Origin: Phycisphaerae bacterium
Lineage (GTDB): Bacteria > Planctomycetota > Phycisphaerae > UBA1845
Length of the DNA stretch: 64,000 nt
Direction of reading: 5' to 3'
NCBI GenBank assembly: GCA_029260015.1
Contig: JAJDEB010000023.1
Coordinates: forward strand, 357,457 to 421,456
Shown here: positions 1 through 6,501 of the stretch, piece after piece
Layout: each line of letters begins with the position of its first letter
Numbering within the stretch: position 1 is the first letter of the stretch
Program-made: the position numbers and the translations under genes
The notes under the pieces: generated by a model
Database searches by the model: none
Seen by the model: the letters and a program-made list of their open reading frames with translations, nothing else
What the model was told of the DNA's origin: nothing

Positions 1-138
1 CCAGTAACCGAAATGGTAGTAGACGAAGAAAACAAGATAGTAAGCACGCCAGCATACATGTACGAAGCGTCACCGGCCGAGGTTTACCAAGGCATCAAGA
101 AGTGCGTGGATGAAGTACTGCGGTTGGCGGGGGGATAG
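1..138 (+). CDS. elbB: Isoprenoid biosynthesis glyoxalase ElbB, C-terminal end (partial)
   Basis: Only the last 45 codons are present; the 5' part lies outside the window. The translated end contains VVDEENKIVSTPAYMYE, followed by a helix ending in VLRLAGG and a TAG stop. This matches the C-terminus of ElbB (enhancing lycopene biosynthesis protein 2), a DJ-1/PfpI-fold protein with weak glyoxalase activity, where the VDxxNKIVTTPAYM block is characteristic. The nucleophilic Cys of the family lies upstream and cannot be checked. Assignment rests on a short conserved tail. Confidence 0.75.
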   Translation, partial: PVTEMVVDEENKIVSTPAYMYEASPAEVYQGIKKCVDEVLRLAGG

Positions 139-193
139 CCAACGGTTTCAAACGAGTTCTTGTTGCCTTCTATGAAACCAAGAGAAAGTTGCC

Positions 194-463
194 ATGATCT
201 GCATGATTTGCCGAAATCGCGTCACTAACTATGTGAAGTGGCGCGAAGTCTTTGACTCGCATGCAGAGGACCACCAGCATTCCGGGCTTAGTCTGCTTAA
301 CCTTTTGCGGGATTTGGAAGACCCGAATAATGTGTTCTTCAATTTTGAAGTCACCGACATGGAGCGGGCCAAGTCGTTCATTAGTTGACTCGAATCCGCA
401 AAGGCAGGTGAAGTCTCAGGCGTGATTGACGGTAAATATCATTTTGTCGAAACAGTCGAGTAA
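194..463 (+). pseudogene. Small ferredoxin-like (ABM-type barrel) protein interrupted by an in-frame TGA
   Basis: The frame opens with MICMICRNRVTNYVKWREVFDSH and reads 64 codons to TGA at 386-388, then continues in the same frame for 24 more codons to TAA at 461-463, giving LESAKAGEVSGVIDGKYHFVE. Small dimeric alpha/beta-barrel proteins of this type usually run 85-100 residues, with the pattern F-A-x-S-P-(D/E)-x, then GV and a final aromatic strand; the part after the TGA supplies that final helix and strand. A single C-to-G change (TCA Ser to TGA) would explain the break. Alternatives are a sequencing error or stop recoding; no SECIS-like element was looked for in detail. The family name is uncertain. 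Confidence 0.5.
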
Positions 464-500
464 GCGGGACTTGAATCGACAGCGCGGCTAGAGTTAAGTC

Positions 501-884
501 ATGGCCAATGAATTGATTCGCGAGTATATCAACTGTGCGACAGTGTGCGCCAATGTTGATTACGCTGATAGAGTATCGGTTAGGAACAACAACAAGGCAG
601 TAGACCGCATGCGTGCGATCGTCGACGAGATCACAAGTACTGACTCTCCCTTGCTTTCAGATCTATTAGCCTTGCTCGACAGTGATGACAATGATGTTGC
701 CTCTGGGTGGATCGCACATCATCTAGTTGAAATGGCAAACCTAAACTCTGCGGATATCCGCAAGTGCTTTAGCAAAGTCGAGGAGATGATTGAAACCGCT
801 GATAAGTGCCTCGATGGAGCGACTGCATTGGGTGAACGAATGTGGCTCGAAGAATGGAGGAAGAAGAGAAACTTTACGACCTAA
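501..884 (+). CDS. DUF2019-like hypothetical protein
   Basis: A 127-residue helical, acidic protein. It begins MANELIREYINCA, has a middle section with a run of acidic residues (LLDSDDNDVASGWIAHHLVE) and ends GERMWLEEWRKKR. This layout resembles DUF2019 proteins, small all-helical HEAT-like proteins often found singly or next to polymorphic toxin genes, where an LL..D....VR.WAA.. helix is followed by a repeat of the same kind. No signal peptide or membrane segment is visible. It stands alone between the interrupted small gene and a 320-base gap. Function unknown; an immunity-like role would be a guess from family context only. Confidence 0.6.
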   Translation: MANELIREYINCATVCANVDYADRVSVRNNNKAVDRMRAIVDEITSTDSPLLSDLLALLDSDDNDVASGWIAHHLVEMANLNSADIRKCFSKVEEMIETADKCLDGATALGERMWLEEWRKKRNFTT

Positions 885-1207
885 TTCGCGTGGATCGTCA
901 ACGTCATAGTTGGAGATTTGGGCAAGGATGAAAAGTCGGAATCGCTCCATTCCCTGAACAATAACTTATATGCCCTATATGCCAGTACCAGCTCGGGACC
1001 ATCCAGAGAAAATCACAACCCCACTTGATTTTCGATTTCTGTTAGGGTATGAATGACCCAAACAGGAAGCGAACTTTTGATTGATCCCCTCCTGATCGGT
1101 TTGCAACCTATTCTTGTCTCGGAAGAATGTTTTGGGTGCAAGTTCTGCGGCGTGGTGACCGTTCGATGGTGTTTTGCCAAGTCGAAAAATGGCAACTGGA
1201 GAACCTG
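885..1207. other. Intergenic region carrying the first copy of a promoter-operator module
   Basis: No convincing gene between the DUF2019-like protein and the nuclease-like protein. The only structure recognised is the 56-bp module at 1023-1078, described separately, which has a near twin at 2717-2772. Readable frames on either strand here lack ribosome sites and recognisable protein features. Confidence 0.5.
1023..1078 (+). promoter_or_regulatory. Promoter with overlapping dyad operator, copy A
   Basis: The module reads TTGATT (-35 like), a 17-base spacer, then TATGAA (-10 like). Lying across the -10 is a dyad: CTGTTAGGGT, 7 bases, ACCCAAACAG, with 9 of 10 arm positions complementary. It is about 88 percent identical to 2717-2772; the arms and flanks are conserved while the 7-base centre varies, as expected of a protein binding site. 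It points at the nuclease-like gene at 1208. A LexA-type repressor is the leading candidate because the other copy precedes lexA, but this is inference. Confidence 0.6.
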
Positions 1208-2008
1208 ATGAGCAGACGACGGAGCGCTAGATGGGTTGGAAACGCATCTCCTCCGGCGGGCACGGTTTCCAGAGACGAACTGCGCGTGCTCAGGGACTTG
1301 GCTAAGGAGCATTGGAAACGCTCCCACAAAGCAAGTCTCTCGGGCACAGATCGTAAGCCCCCCAATCTCAGGAGCGATGCCGTTGTCAAACGGTCGTCCC
1401 CAACGGCATTCGCCGACTGGATTTTCTGGCAATTGAATCCAACGCACCGCCCAACCGCCCGAGGAGATTCATCGCAGAAAATGAAGTGGTCTGGCGAATA
1501 TGGCCACGAACAGATCGAGCGGCTGCGACTGTGGCTCCAAAGGGACAGGCGTGTCGGGATGCACTTCGAAAGGCCGGGGGCATGGTGCCCGATTTATGTG
1601 GACTCACCCGATAGGCCCGAACAGAGAAACTTCATCGCATCGCGGTTGACGGTGAACGGCCAATCCTTGAAGGGACGGCCGGATGTTGTCTTACAAAATG
1701 AGGTAACCAAGGCTGTCATCATTCTCGAACGTAAGGTCACACAGGGAAATCCCGAGCGCATTCCGCAAAGTGGTTACGCGAACCATTTGTGCCAGTTGTG
1801 GTGTTATGGCTGCATGGACGCGTGGAACGAAGCGCCTTATGTGATGCTCGTGCTGCAATACTGGCACCGTGACTGGAAGAAGAGCACTTGGGCGAATGTT
1901 TATCATGTCGCGCCCGTACGTCTCAACCTTGACGAACGGTTTCATTCGTGGGCGCTTAACTGGTTCACTCGTTACGGCGGCGTGTGCCAAATCACGAACA
2001 AAAAGTAA
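1208..2008 (+). CDS. PD-(D/E)XK nuclease-like hypothetical protein
   Basis: A 266-residue soluble basic protein. Midway it carries KGRPDVVLQNEVTKAVIILERKVT, the layout of the PD-(D/E)XK nuclease core: a Pro-Asp on one strand and, after a short turn, a hydrophobic strand ending in Glu-Arg-Lys (E-x-K), followed by a helix region with HLCQLWCYG. The N-terminal 80 residues are Arg/Ser rich and not recognised. ATG 1208 is preferred over in-frame ATGs at 1127 and 1166 because GGAG lies six bases ahead of it. It is alone and follows promoter-operator copy A. Restriction-type, repair or phage-defence nucleases all share this fold, so the substrate cannot be named. Confidence 0.55.
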   Translation: MSRRRSARWVGNASPPAGTVSRDELRVLRDLAKEHWKRSHKASLSGTDRKPPNLRSDAVVKRSSPTAFADWIFWQLNPTHRPTARGDSSQKMKWSGEYGHEQIERLRLWLQRDRRVGMHFERPGAWCPIYVDSPDRPEQRNFIASRLTVNGQSLKGRPDVVLQNEVTKAVIILERKVTQGNPERIPQSGYANHLCQLWCYGCMDAWNEAPYVMLVLQYWHRDWKKSTWANVYHVAPVRLNLDERFHSWALNWFTRYGGVCQITNKK

Positions 2009-2067
2009 ATAACCTCGACAAGTAACCTAGGAAAAACACAGGCTCGTCACCGGCTTTCCAATCAAGC

Positions 2068-2526
2068 CTATTCAAGAACGTGGCCGCAAATCGTCGTGGC
2101 TATTCCGTTTGTGTTGGCGTCCAAATCGCGCGTGCCGAGGAAAATGTCGCGAAGGATGATCGTTGCATTTTCTGGAAACTCGACCGTTCCGGTGAGATCG
2201 GTGTCATCGGGTATAAAGTTACCCCCGTCGACCGTCATCGTGAGGGTGTTTGTGTTTGAGTTAAAGTTGTACGTTCCCCAATAGTCCTGGAATGATTCAA
2301 ATGGCTCCCACGTCACGCTGAATCTGCCTTGGCAGAAAATAATTTCTTGAATCTGCCCGGTTGTCAGCGCCCCATCATCGCAAGCGATCGACGATTGCTC
2401 GGTCCATCTTCCTTGTATTGGATCACTCGAATCAGGCTGGCAAGTCAGAATGCTGTCGATACAGCCGGCCTGCGTCAATACCAACCCGATACCGACAGCG
2501 ACAGACATGAATTCAAGTGCTCTCAT
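2068..2526 (-). CDS. Putative lipoprotein, lipocalin-like
   Basis: A 152-residue protein with a signal sequence that ends in a lipobox, LTQAGC, so Cys-22 is the predicted acylated residue. The mature part has GRWTEQ near its start, then beta strands with alternating hydrophobics (EIIFCQGRFSVTW, NTLTMTVDGGNFI, ATIILRDIFLG), a pattern like lipocalin-type barrels. Cysteines near both ends could pair. It lies convergent to the nuclease-like gene and is the only gene on the minus strand in this area. Start at ATG 2526 gives a normal basic-hydrophobic-lipobox order. Confidence 0.6.
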   Translation of the reverse strand: MRALEFMSVAVGIGLVLTQAGCIDSILTCQPDSSDPIQGRWTEQSSIACDDGALTTGQIQEIIFCQGRFSVTWEPFESFQDYWGTYNFNSNTNTLTMTVDGGNFIPDDTDLTGTVEFPENATIILRDIFLGTRDLDANTNGIATTICGHVLE

Positions 2527-2839
2527 GATTAGGCTCCGTTAAGGAATGAATCGAAGGGAGCGTGCAAAGTAATACGGATCGAGCCCGTGTCCAGTCAATT
2601 TGTTCAGCGCAATGCTCAGGCCACTGCCAAGAGCCTGCCATTCCAATTCGCCCAGTTTCACACCTCAACCGCATTGCGAATACTGGTAGCGGCCCTCGAT
2701 TCTTAATTCACAACTTGCTTGATTTTCGTTTTCTGTTAGGGTACACTTGACCCGAACAGGAAGCGAACTTTCTCTTGGCTGCGGTTCTTCGGAATGTTGG
2801 CCTATTGACGGATTCGCCTAACGACAGGGAGGTCGGCTG
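2527..2839. other. Divergent intergenic region with promoter-operator copy B
   Basis: No gene recognised. The stretch between the lipoprotein start and the ORF at 2840 holds promoter-operator copy B at 2717-2772, and a strong ribosome site GGGAGG at 2827-2832 that serves the ORF at 2840. Confidence 0.5.
2717..2772 (+). promoter_or_regulatory. Promoter with overlapping dyad operator, copy B (lexA unit)
   Basis: Second copy of the module seen at 1023-1078: TTGATT, 17 bases, TACACT, with the dyad CTGTTAGGGT, 7 bases, ACCCGAACAG (9 of 10 arm positions complementary) spanning the -10. The sequence AGGAAGCGAACTTT after the dyad is also shared. It stands 68 bases before the ORF at 2840 and is the only promoter candidate seen ahead of lexA, which would make it an autoregulatory operator if both genes are on one transcript. 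Confidence 0.6.
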
Positions 2840-4108
2840 ATGGGTGTTTTTGGGAATGATTATAGTTGCGATGGTGCTTTGCGGTCGCCTCTTTGTTTGT
2901 TCGGGCCGGGTGGGTCTTATCGCGTTGGGTTGATGTCTTCGGCTGGGGCAACTCATTCTGCGGCGGCTTCGTCGAACGAATTAATGGGTGGCGTTGGCAG
3001 AGAAGCTTCTTGCGCGGAAGCCGCAGGTGACCAACCTAGCGTCAATGCAACCCGTGTGAACACGAATAGCTTGAATACGGGCGGCGAGCATAAGTGCAGG
3101 CGTACTTCAGGGCGGGCTCGGATGGTGGCTTATCCCGGGCGTGGGCTTGTGCATGTGGCCACGCGCTTTGATTCTCTTGGTCTTGATACTCTTGGACCGG
3201 CTGATTCTGTTGAAGTGTCCCAGCTGGGCGGTGCGGTTGCGCCGCCTTATGCGATGGGGTCTAGCTCTGTCGGTCTGTCGCTTTCCCTGCAATGGTGGCT
3301 GCATCAGTGCGCTGAAGATTTTCGCATGTCGACGTCATCTGTCGCCCATTGGGTGGCTGATGCGTGTGATCGATTCATGGCGTGTGCGGGTGCACTGCTT
3401 CCGCATGTCGCGCGGGACGATTGCGGCAATTCTATTTCGACACGGTTGGTTGCCGTCCCGATTGCTGACGTTGGGCCATTGCCTTCAAGTGATGCGGCTT
3501 GCATTGACAAAGACGCGACACGTTCCGAACAACTGGACTGCTTGCCGATCGGTCACCGTCGCAGTCAAGCCAACCTTCCGCCGGTTGTGCTTGGACCGGC
3601 TGGTTTGCCCAAGGATGTGCTGCTTCGCGATTCAGCACATCACCATTCCGCACATTTTTATTCAGCAGATCGCGAAAACTTAACCAACGCAGGTATTGCG
3701 TATGAAAGCAATCTTTACGACGAAAACGGATGTTCATTGCCACTGGGTTCAAACGGCGCGGGTGCGACTGTTGGCTTGGTGGAACTGGAGGTAACCGATG
3801 GCCCCCGGAAAGAAAACTCCCGGCAAGAAAAACCCAGGCGTGAAGAGTCCTGGCAGCAGGGTCAACAACAACAAGGTAAGGGACAAGAAGCGGCTGACAC
3901 CACGGCAGTTGCAGATTCTGACCCGCATACGGGACTATCGGCGCAGTCATGGCTATTCCCCGTCGATGCAGGAGTTGGCCGACGACCTGCAGATATCAAA
4001 GGTCACCGTATTCGAGCACGTCGACACGCTCGTCGCAAAGGGCCAACTGTATCGGAATCCGCACAAGGCACGCTCTTTGGAACTGACGTCGCAGGCTCAG
4101 CTGCCTGA
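2840..4108 (+). CDS. Hypothetical protein whose 3' third overlaps lexA out of frame
   Basis: A 422-codon open frame preceded by a strong ribosome site (GGGAGG, seven bases before ATG 2840). The first 320 residues are Ser, Cys and Gly rich with WW and HWVADACDRF stretches and no recognisable domain, signal peptide or membrane segment. The last 103 codons run through the start of lexA in another frame and encode a Gln, Arg and Glu rich tail, which looks like accidental read-through rather than evolved protein. A lost stop codon near 3798 is one explanation. Codon choice up to 3797 looks coding; expression is unproven and the gene may be a relic. Confidence 0.45.
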   Translation: MGVFGNDYSCDGALRSPLCLFGPGGSYRVGLMSSAGATHSAAASSNELMGGVGREASCAEAAGDQPSVNATRVNTNSLNTGGEHKCRRTSGRARMVAYPGRGLVHVATRFDSLGLDTLGPADSVEVSQLGGAVAPPYAMGSSSVGLSLSLQWWLHQCAEDFRMSTSSVAHWVADACDRFMACAGALLPHVARDDCGNSISTRLVAVPIADVGPLPSSDAACIDKDATRSEQLDCLPIGHRRSQANLPPVVLGPAGLPKDVLLRDSAHHHSAHFYSADRENLTNAGIAYESNLYDENGCSLPLGSNGAGATVGLVELEVTDGPRKENSRQEKPRREESWQQGQQQQGKGQEAADTTAVADSDPHTGLSAQSWLFPVDAGVGRRPADIKGHRIRARRHARRKGPTVSESAQGTLFGTDVAGSAA

Positions 4109-4487
4109 CGAAAGGCCCACGCTGCTGCCTTTGATGGGGCGAATCGCAGCCGGCCTGCCGATCGAAGCCATCGAAAACGCCGAAGCACTGGACTTGGAGA
4201 GCATCTTCACGTCGCGTGCGGATACGTTCGTTTTGCGCGTCACGGGCAACAGCATGATCGACGAGCAGATTCGCGATGGCGATTATGTCATCGTCGAAAA
4301 GCGCGACACCGCCCGCGATGGCGAAACGGTCGTGGCATTGATCGATGACGGCGAAGCAACGCTCAAGAAGTTTTACAAAGAAAAGGACCGAATCCGATTA
4401 CAGCCAGCCAACGCCGAGTTCGAACCGATCTACGTTGAAAACGTCAACATCCAGGGCGTGGTGATCGGCGTACTGCGGAGGTTGTAG
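3798..4487 (+). CDS. lexA: LexA repressor, SOS response
   Basis: A 229-residue LexA. After a 30-residue Lys/Pro-rich extension comes the winged-helix DNA-binding domain (LTPRQLQILTRIRDYRRSHG, then SPSMQELADDLQISKVTVFEH). The self-cleavage site is Ala-Gly in GRIAAGLPIEA (about residues 116-117), the nucleophile is Ser in VTGNSMIDE (about 152) and the general base is Lys in GEATLKKFY (about 188), so the autoprotease looks intact. ATG 3798 has GGAGGT five bases ahead. RecA-bound DNA damage signals would trigger cleavage and derepression. The gene follows the 2840 ORF and overlaps it by 311 bases. Targets in this organism are unknown, but see the dyads at 1023 and 2717. Confidence 0.95.
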   Translation: MAPGKKTPGKKNPGVKSPGSRVNNNKVRDKKRLTPRQLQILTRIRDYRRSHGYSPSMQELADDLQISKVTVFEHVDTLVAKGQLYRNPHKARSLELTSQAQLPDERPTLLPLMGRIAAGLPIEAIENAEALDLESIFTSRADTFVLRVTGNSMIDEQIRDGDYVIVEKRDTARDGETVVALIDDGEATLKKFYKEKDRIRLQPANAEFEPIYVENVNIQGVVIGVLRRL

Positions 4488-4550
4488 CGTTGGGTACGTC
4501 TCTATCGTGCGGCTACGCGAGTTCGGCTTTGTTTCGGCACAAGGCTCAGA

Positions 4551-4615
4551 GTAGGGTGGGCCGTGCCCACCATTGGAAGCGGTTGGCATTCCTTGGTGGG
4601 CACGGCCCACCCTAC
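4551..4615. repeat. Long perfect inverted repeat of the TAGGGTGGGC type
   Basis: Two arms of 22 bases (4551-4572 and 4594-4615) are perfectly complementary around a 21-base centre. The arms begin GTAGGGTGGGCC and contain GTGCCCACC. Elements starting TAGGGTGGGC with this palindrome are, as I recall, scattered in planctomycete genomes, often between genes like REP elements. Located between lexA and the convergent gene at 4652, it could also end transcription from both sides, although no T-tract follows. Confidence 0.75.
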
Positions 4616-4651
4616 ACCTCGCGCAAAGCAGCAACGTTTTCGGAATCGGAT

Positions 4652-5185
4652 CTAGAACAGTAGATCGATGACGGTACCGGTTAGGCTTGGATCGTTGGCG
4701 CGTTGTATTTCTTGAATGTAGACAGTGACTTCTTTCACTGGAACTTTGTGCGGCCAATCCAATTCGAGTTCGGGAAGGTCACGCATTATTGCCAGCGGTT
4801 GCGGTGTTGCGGATTGAATCGCTCGGCCAATCGCCGCGTTCGATGGTGCATTGATTGGGTCGATTGAATTACGGTGCGTGCAAGACTCGATCGCTCCGTC
4901 GGCGCAGATGGAAACCATGGATGAAGAAACGAGGAGGGGCTGGAGTTTGGCGCGACGCATGAGGATGTAATGCAAGAATGCCGGCGCGCCGAGTATGCGG
5001 ACAACGTTTGGGTTGGTGCGCATGGACCGATAAGAGAATTGCGCCGACTGTAACGCGATCGGGTTTATGCGCAGCGAATCCAAGACCAAACTCCATCGGG
5101 CTTGCACTGACCGTATGTCTTGCTCGCGGATATTCCTGCGGCGGTTTCGGTCACTGCGCACCGGTTCATTCAGAAACCTGCACAT
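4652..5185 (-). CDS. Conserved-looking hypothetical protein
   Basis: A 177-residue frame without a recognised domain. It includes LGAPAFLHYILMRRAKLQPLLV, a Cys-containing strand SICADGAIESCTHRN, and a C-terminal part DLPELELDWPHKVPVKEVTVYIQEIQRANDPSL that looks like a folded beta-rich end. The open frame extends upstream to 5488, but that would run into queA on the other strand, so the Met at 5185 was chosen. No clear ribosome site supports it. It is divergent from queA. It may be a real planctomycete protein or a chance frame. Confidence 0.4.
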   Translation of the reverse strand: MCRFLNEPVRSDRNRRRNIREQDIRSVQARWSLVLDSLRINPIALQSAQFSYRSMRTNPNVVRILGAPAFLHYILMRRAKLQPLLVSSSMVSICADGAIESCTHRNSIDPINAPSNAAIGRAIQSATPQPLAIMRDLPELELDWPHKVPVKEVTVYIQEIQRANDPSLTGTVIDLLF

Positions 5186-5341
5186 TGCAAACCACTTGGA
5201 AAAATGGACGATCGCTGGTGGCTGACGCTGCGATAACTCTATGTTAGGGCAGTCATTACGAATCGTTGCTGCCCGATGATGCCGATCCAGCACGTTTGGC
5301 TGCGTTGATTCTGTGCGACATTTTGATTCTTGTAGGCAACC

Positions 5342-6451
5342 ATGAGTTCGACCGACGCCCAGTCCATTCACCGGCCCGCTTTCGACATCGCAGAGTTGGA
5401 CTATGCATTGCCGGAGGAGTTGATCGCCCAGCATCCGCCCAAGGACCGCGGAAGTTCGCGGCTTATGGTTGTCGATCGCAGCGCTCAAACTATCGCCGAC
5501 GATTCAGTCGAGAACCTGACCGATTATCTACGCGCGGGCGATGCCTTGGTGATGAATGACACACGGGTGGTGCCGGCAAAGTTCCGTTTGAAGCGATCGA
5601 CGGGCGGTATCATCGACGCGTTGTTCCTGGACGAACCTGAGCCTTGCGTATGGGATGTCTTGCTGAAAGGTGCGCAGCGTGTTTCGATAGGCGAGACGCT
5701 GTTTCTTGATGACCCTTCAAGCGATAACGGTGATGCCCTTTTCTCGCTTGTTGCGATGTCGCAAGGCGGACGCGGCAGGTGGCAGTTAGAATTTCAAGGA
5801 GGTCAATCTATCCCCGCTGCGGAAATTCTCGAACGAGTTGGCCGCATGCCATTACCACCGTATATCAAGCGTGCAAAAGGCACCGACGAAAATGACGCGG
5901 AAGACATGCAGCGATACCAAACGATCTACGCCAACAAACCGGGCGCGGTCGCAGCGCCAACAGCCGGGCTGCACTTTACCGAACCGCTCCTTGCCCGAAT
6001 TCGAGACGCGAGCATCGCAACACAATTTGTAACGCTGCACGTTGGATACGGAACCTTCGCCCCCGTCGAGGTGACCAACCTTGCCGAGCACAAGATGCAC
6101 CACGAACACTATGCCATCAGCCAAGACACATGCGACGCCATCGCACAAGCGCGCGAGCGGGGTGGCCGGGTAATTGCGGTGGGCACGACATCTGCACGCG
6201 TGCTCGAATCGGCGTGGCAGGTCAACCGATTGTCGGCTGAGGCACGCGGTTCGACCGACCTTTTCTGCTATCCGCCGTACTCGTTTGGCGGATTTGACGC
6301 GCTGATGACGAATTTCCATCTGCCCAAGAGTACGCTGATGGCACTGGTGATGGCGTTTGGCGGCATCGATCTGATCCACCGCGCTTACGAACACGCCGTT
6401 GCAAGAGAATATCGATTCTTCAGTTATGGCGACGCCATGCTGATTCTTTGA
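5342..6451 (+). CDS. queA: tRNA preQ1 ribosyltransferase-isomerase QueA
   Basis: QueA transfers and isomerises the ribosyl part of S-adenosylmethionine onto preQ1 at the wobble base of tRNA, giving epoxyqueuosine. The 369-residue protein shows family blocks in order: FDIAELDYALPEELIAQHP near the N-terminus, RLMVVDR, MNDTRVVPAKFRLKR, the AAPTAGLHFT motif, VTLHVGYGTFAPV, GTTSARVLES, FCYPPYSFGGFDALMTNFHLPKSTLMALV, and the final YRFFSYGDAMLI. Length is normal. Its stop overlaps the first possible codon of the helicase gene that follows, and the two probably share a transcript. No other queuosine gene is in the window. Confidence 0.96.
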   Translation: MSSTDAQSIHRPAFDIAELDYALPEELIAQHPPKDRGSSRLMVVDRSAQTIADDSVENLTDYLRAGDALVMNDTRVVPAKFRLKRSTGGIIDALFLDEPEPCVWDVLLKGAQRVSIGETLFLDDPSSDNGDALFSLVAMSQGGRGRWQLEFQGGQSIPAAEILERVGRMPLPPYIKRAKGTDENDAEDMQRYQTIYANKPGAVAAPTAGLHFTEPLLARIRDASIATQFVTLHVGYGTFAPVEVTNLAEHKMHHEHYAISQDTCDAIAQARERGGRVIAVGTTSARVLESAWQVNRLSAEARGSTDLFCYPPYSFGGFDALMTNFHLPKSTLMALVMAFGGIDLIHRAYEHAVAREYRFFSYGDAMLIL

Positions 6452-6501
6452 AAGCAAAGTCATTCACTGGAAACGCAATCACTCCTTGGAATCGCCTCAT
6501 C

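Noticed and set aside
3141-3683. 180-codon frame in the lexA frame, upstream of lexA
   Set aside because: It has no ribosome site and overlaps the better-supported frame at 2840; its Arg/Cys/Leu-rich content looks like a shadow.
5186-5488. Longer version of the hypothetical gene at 4652
   Set aside because: The added codons would run antisense into queA, and an internal Met is available.
5852-6463. 203-codon frame antisense to queA
   Set aside because: It is a shadow of the conserved queA coding sequence.
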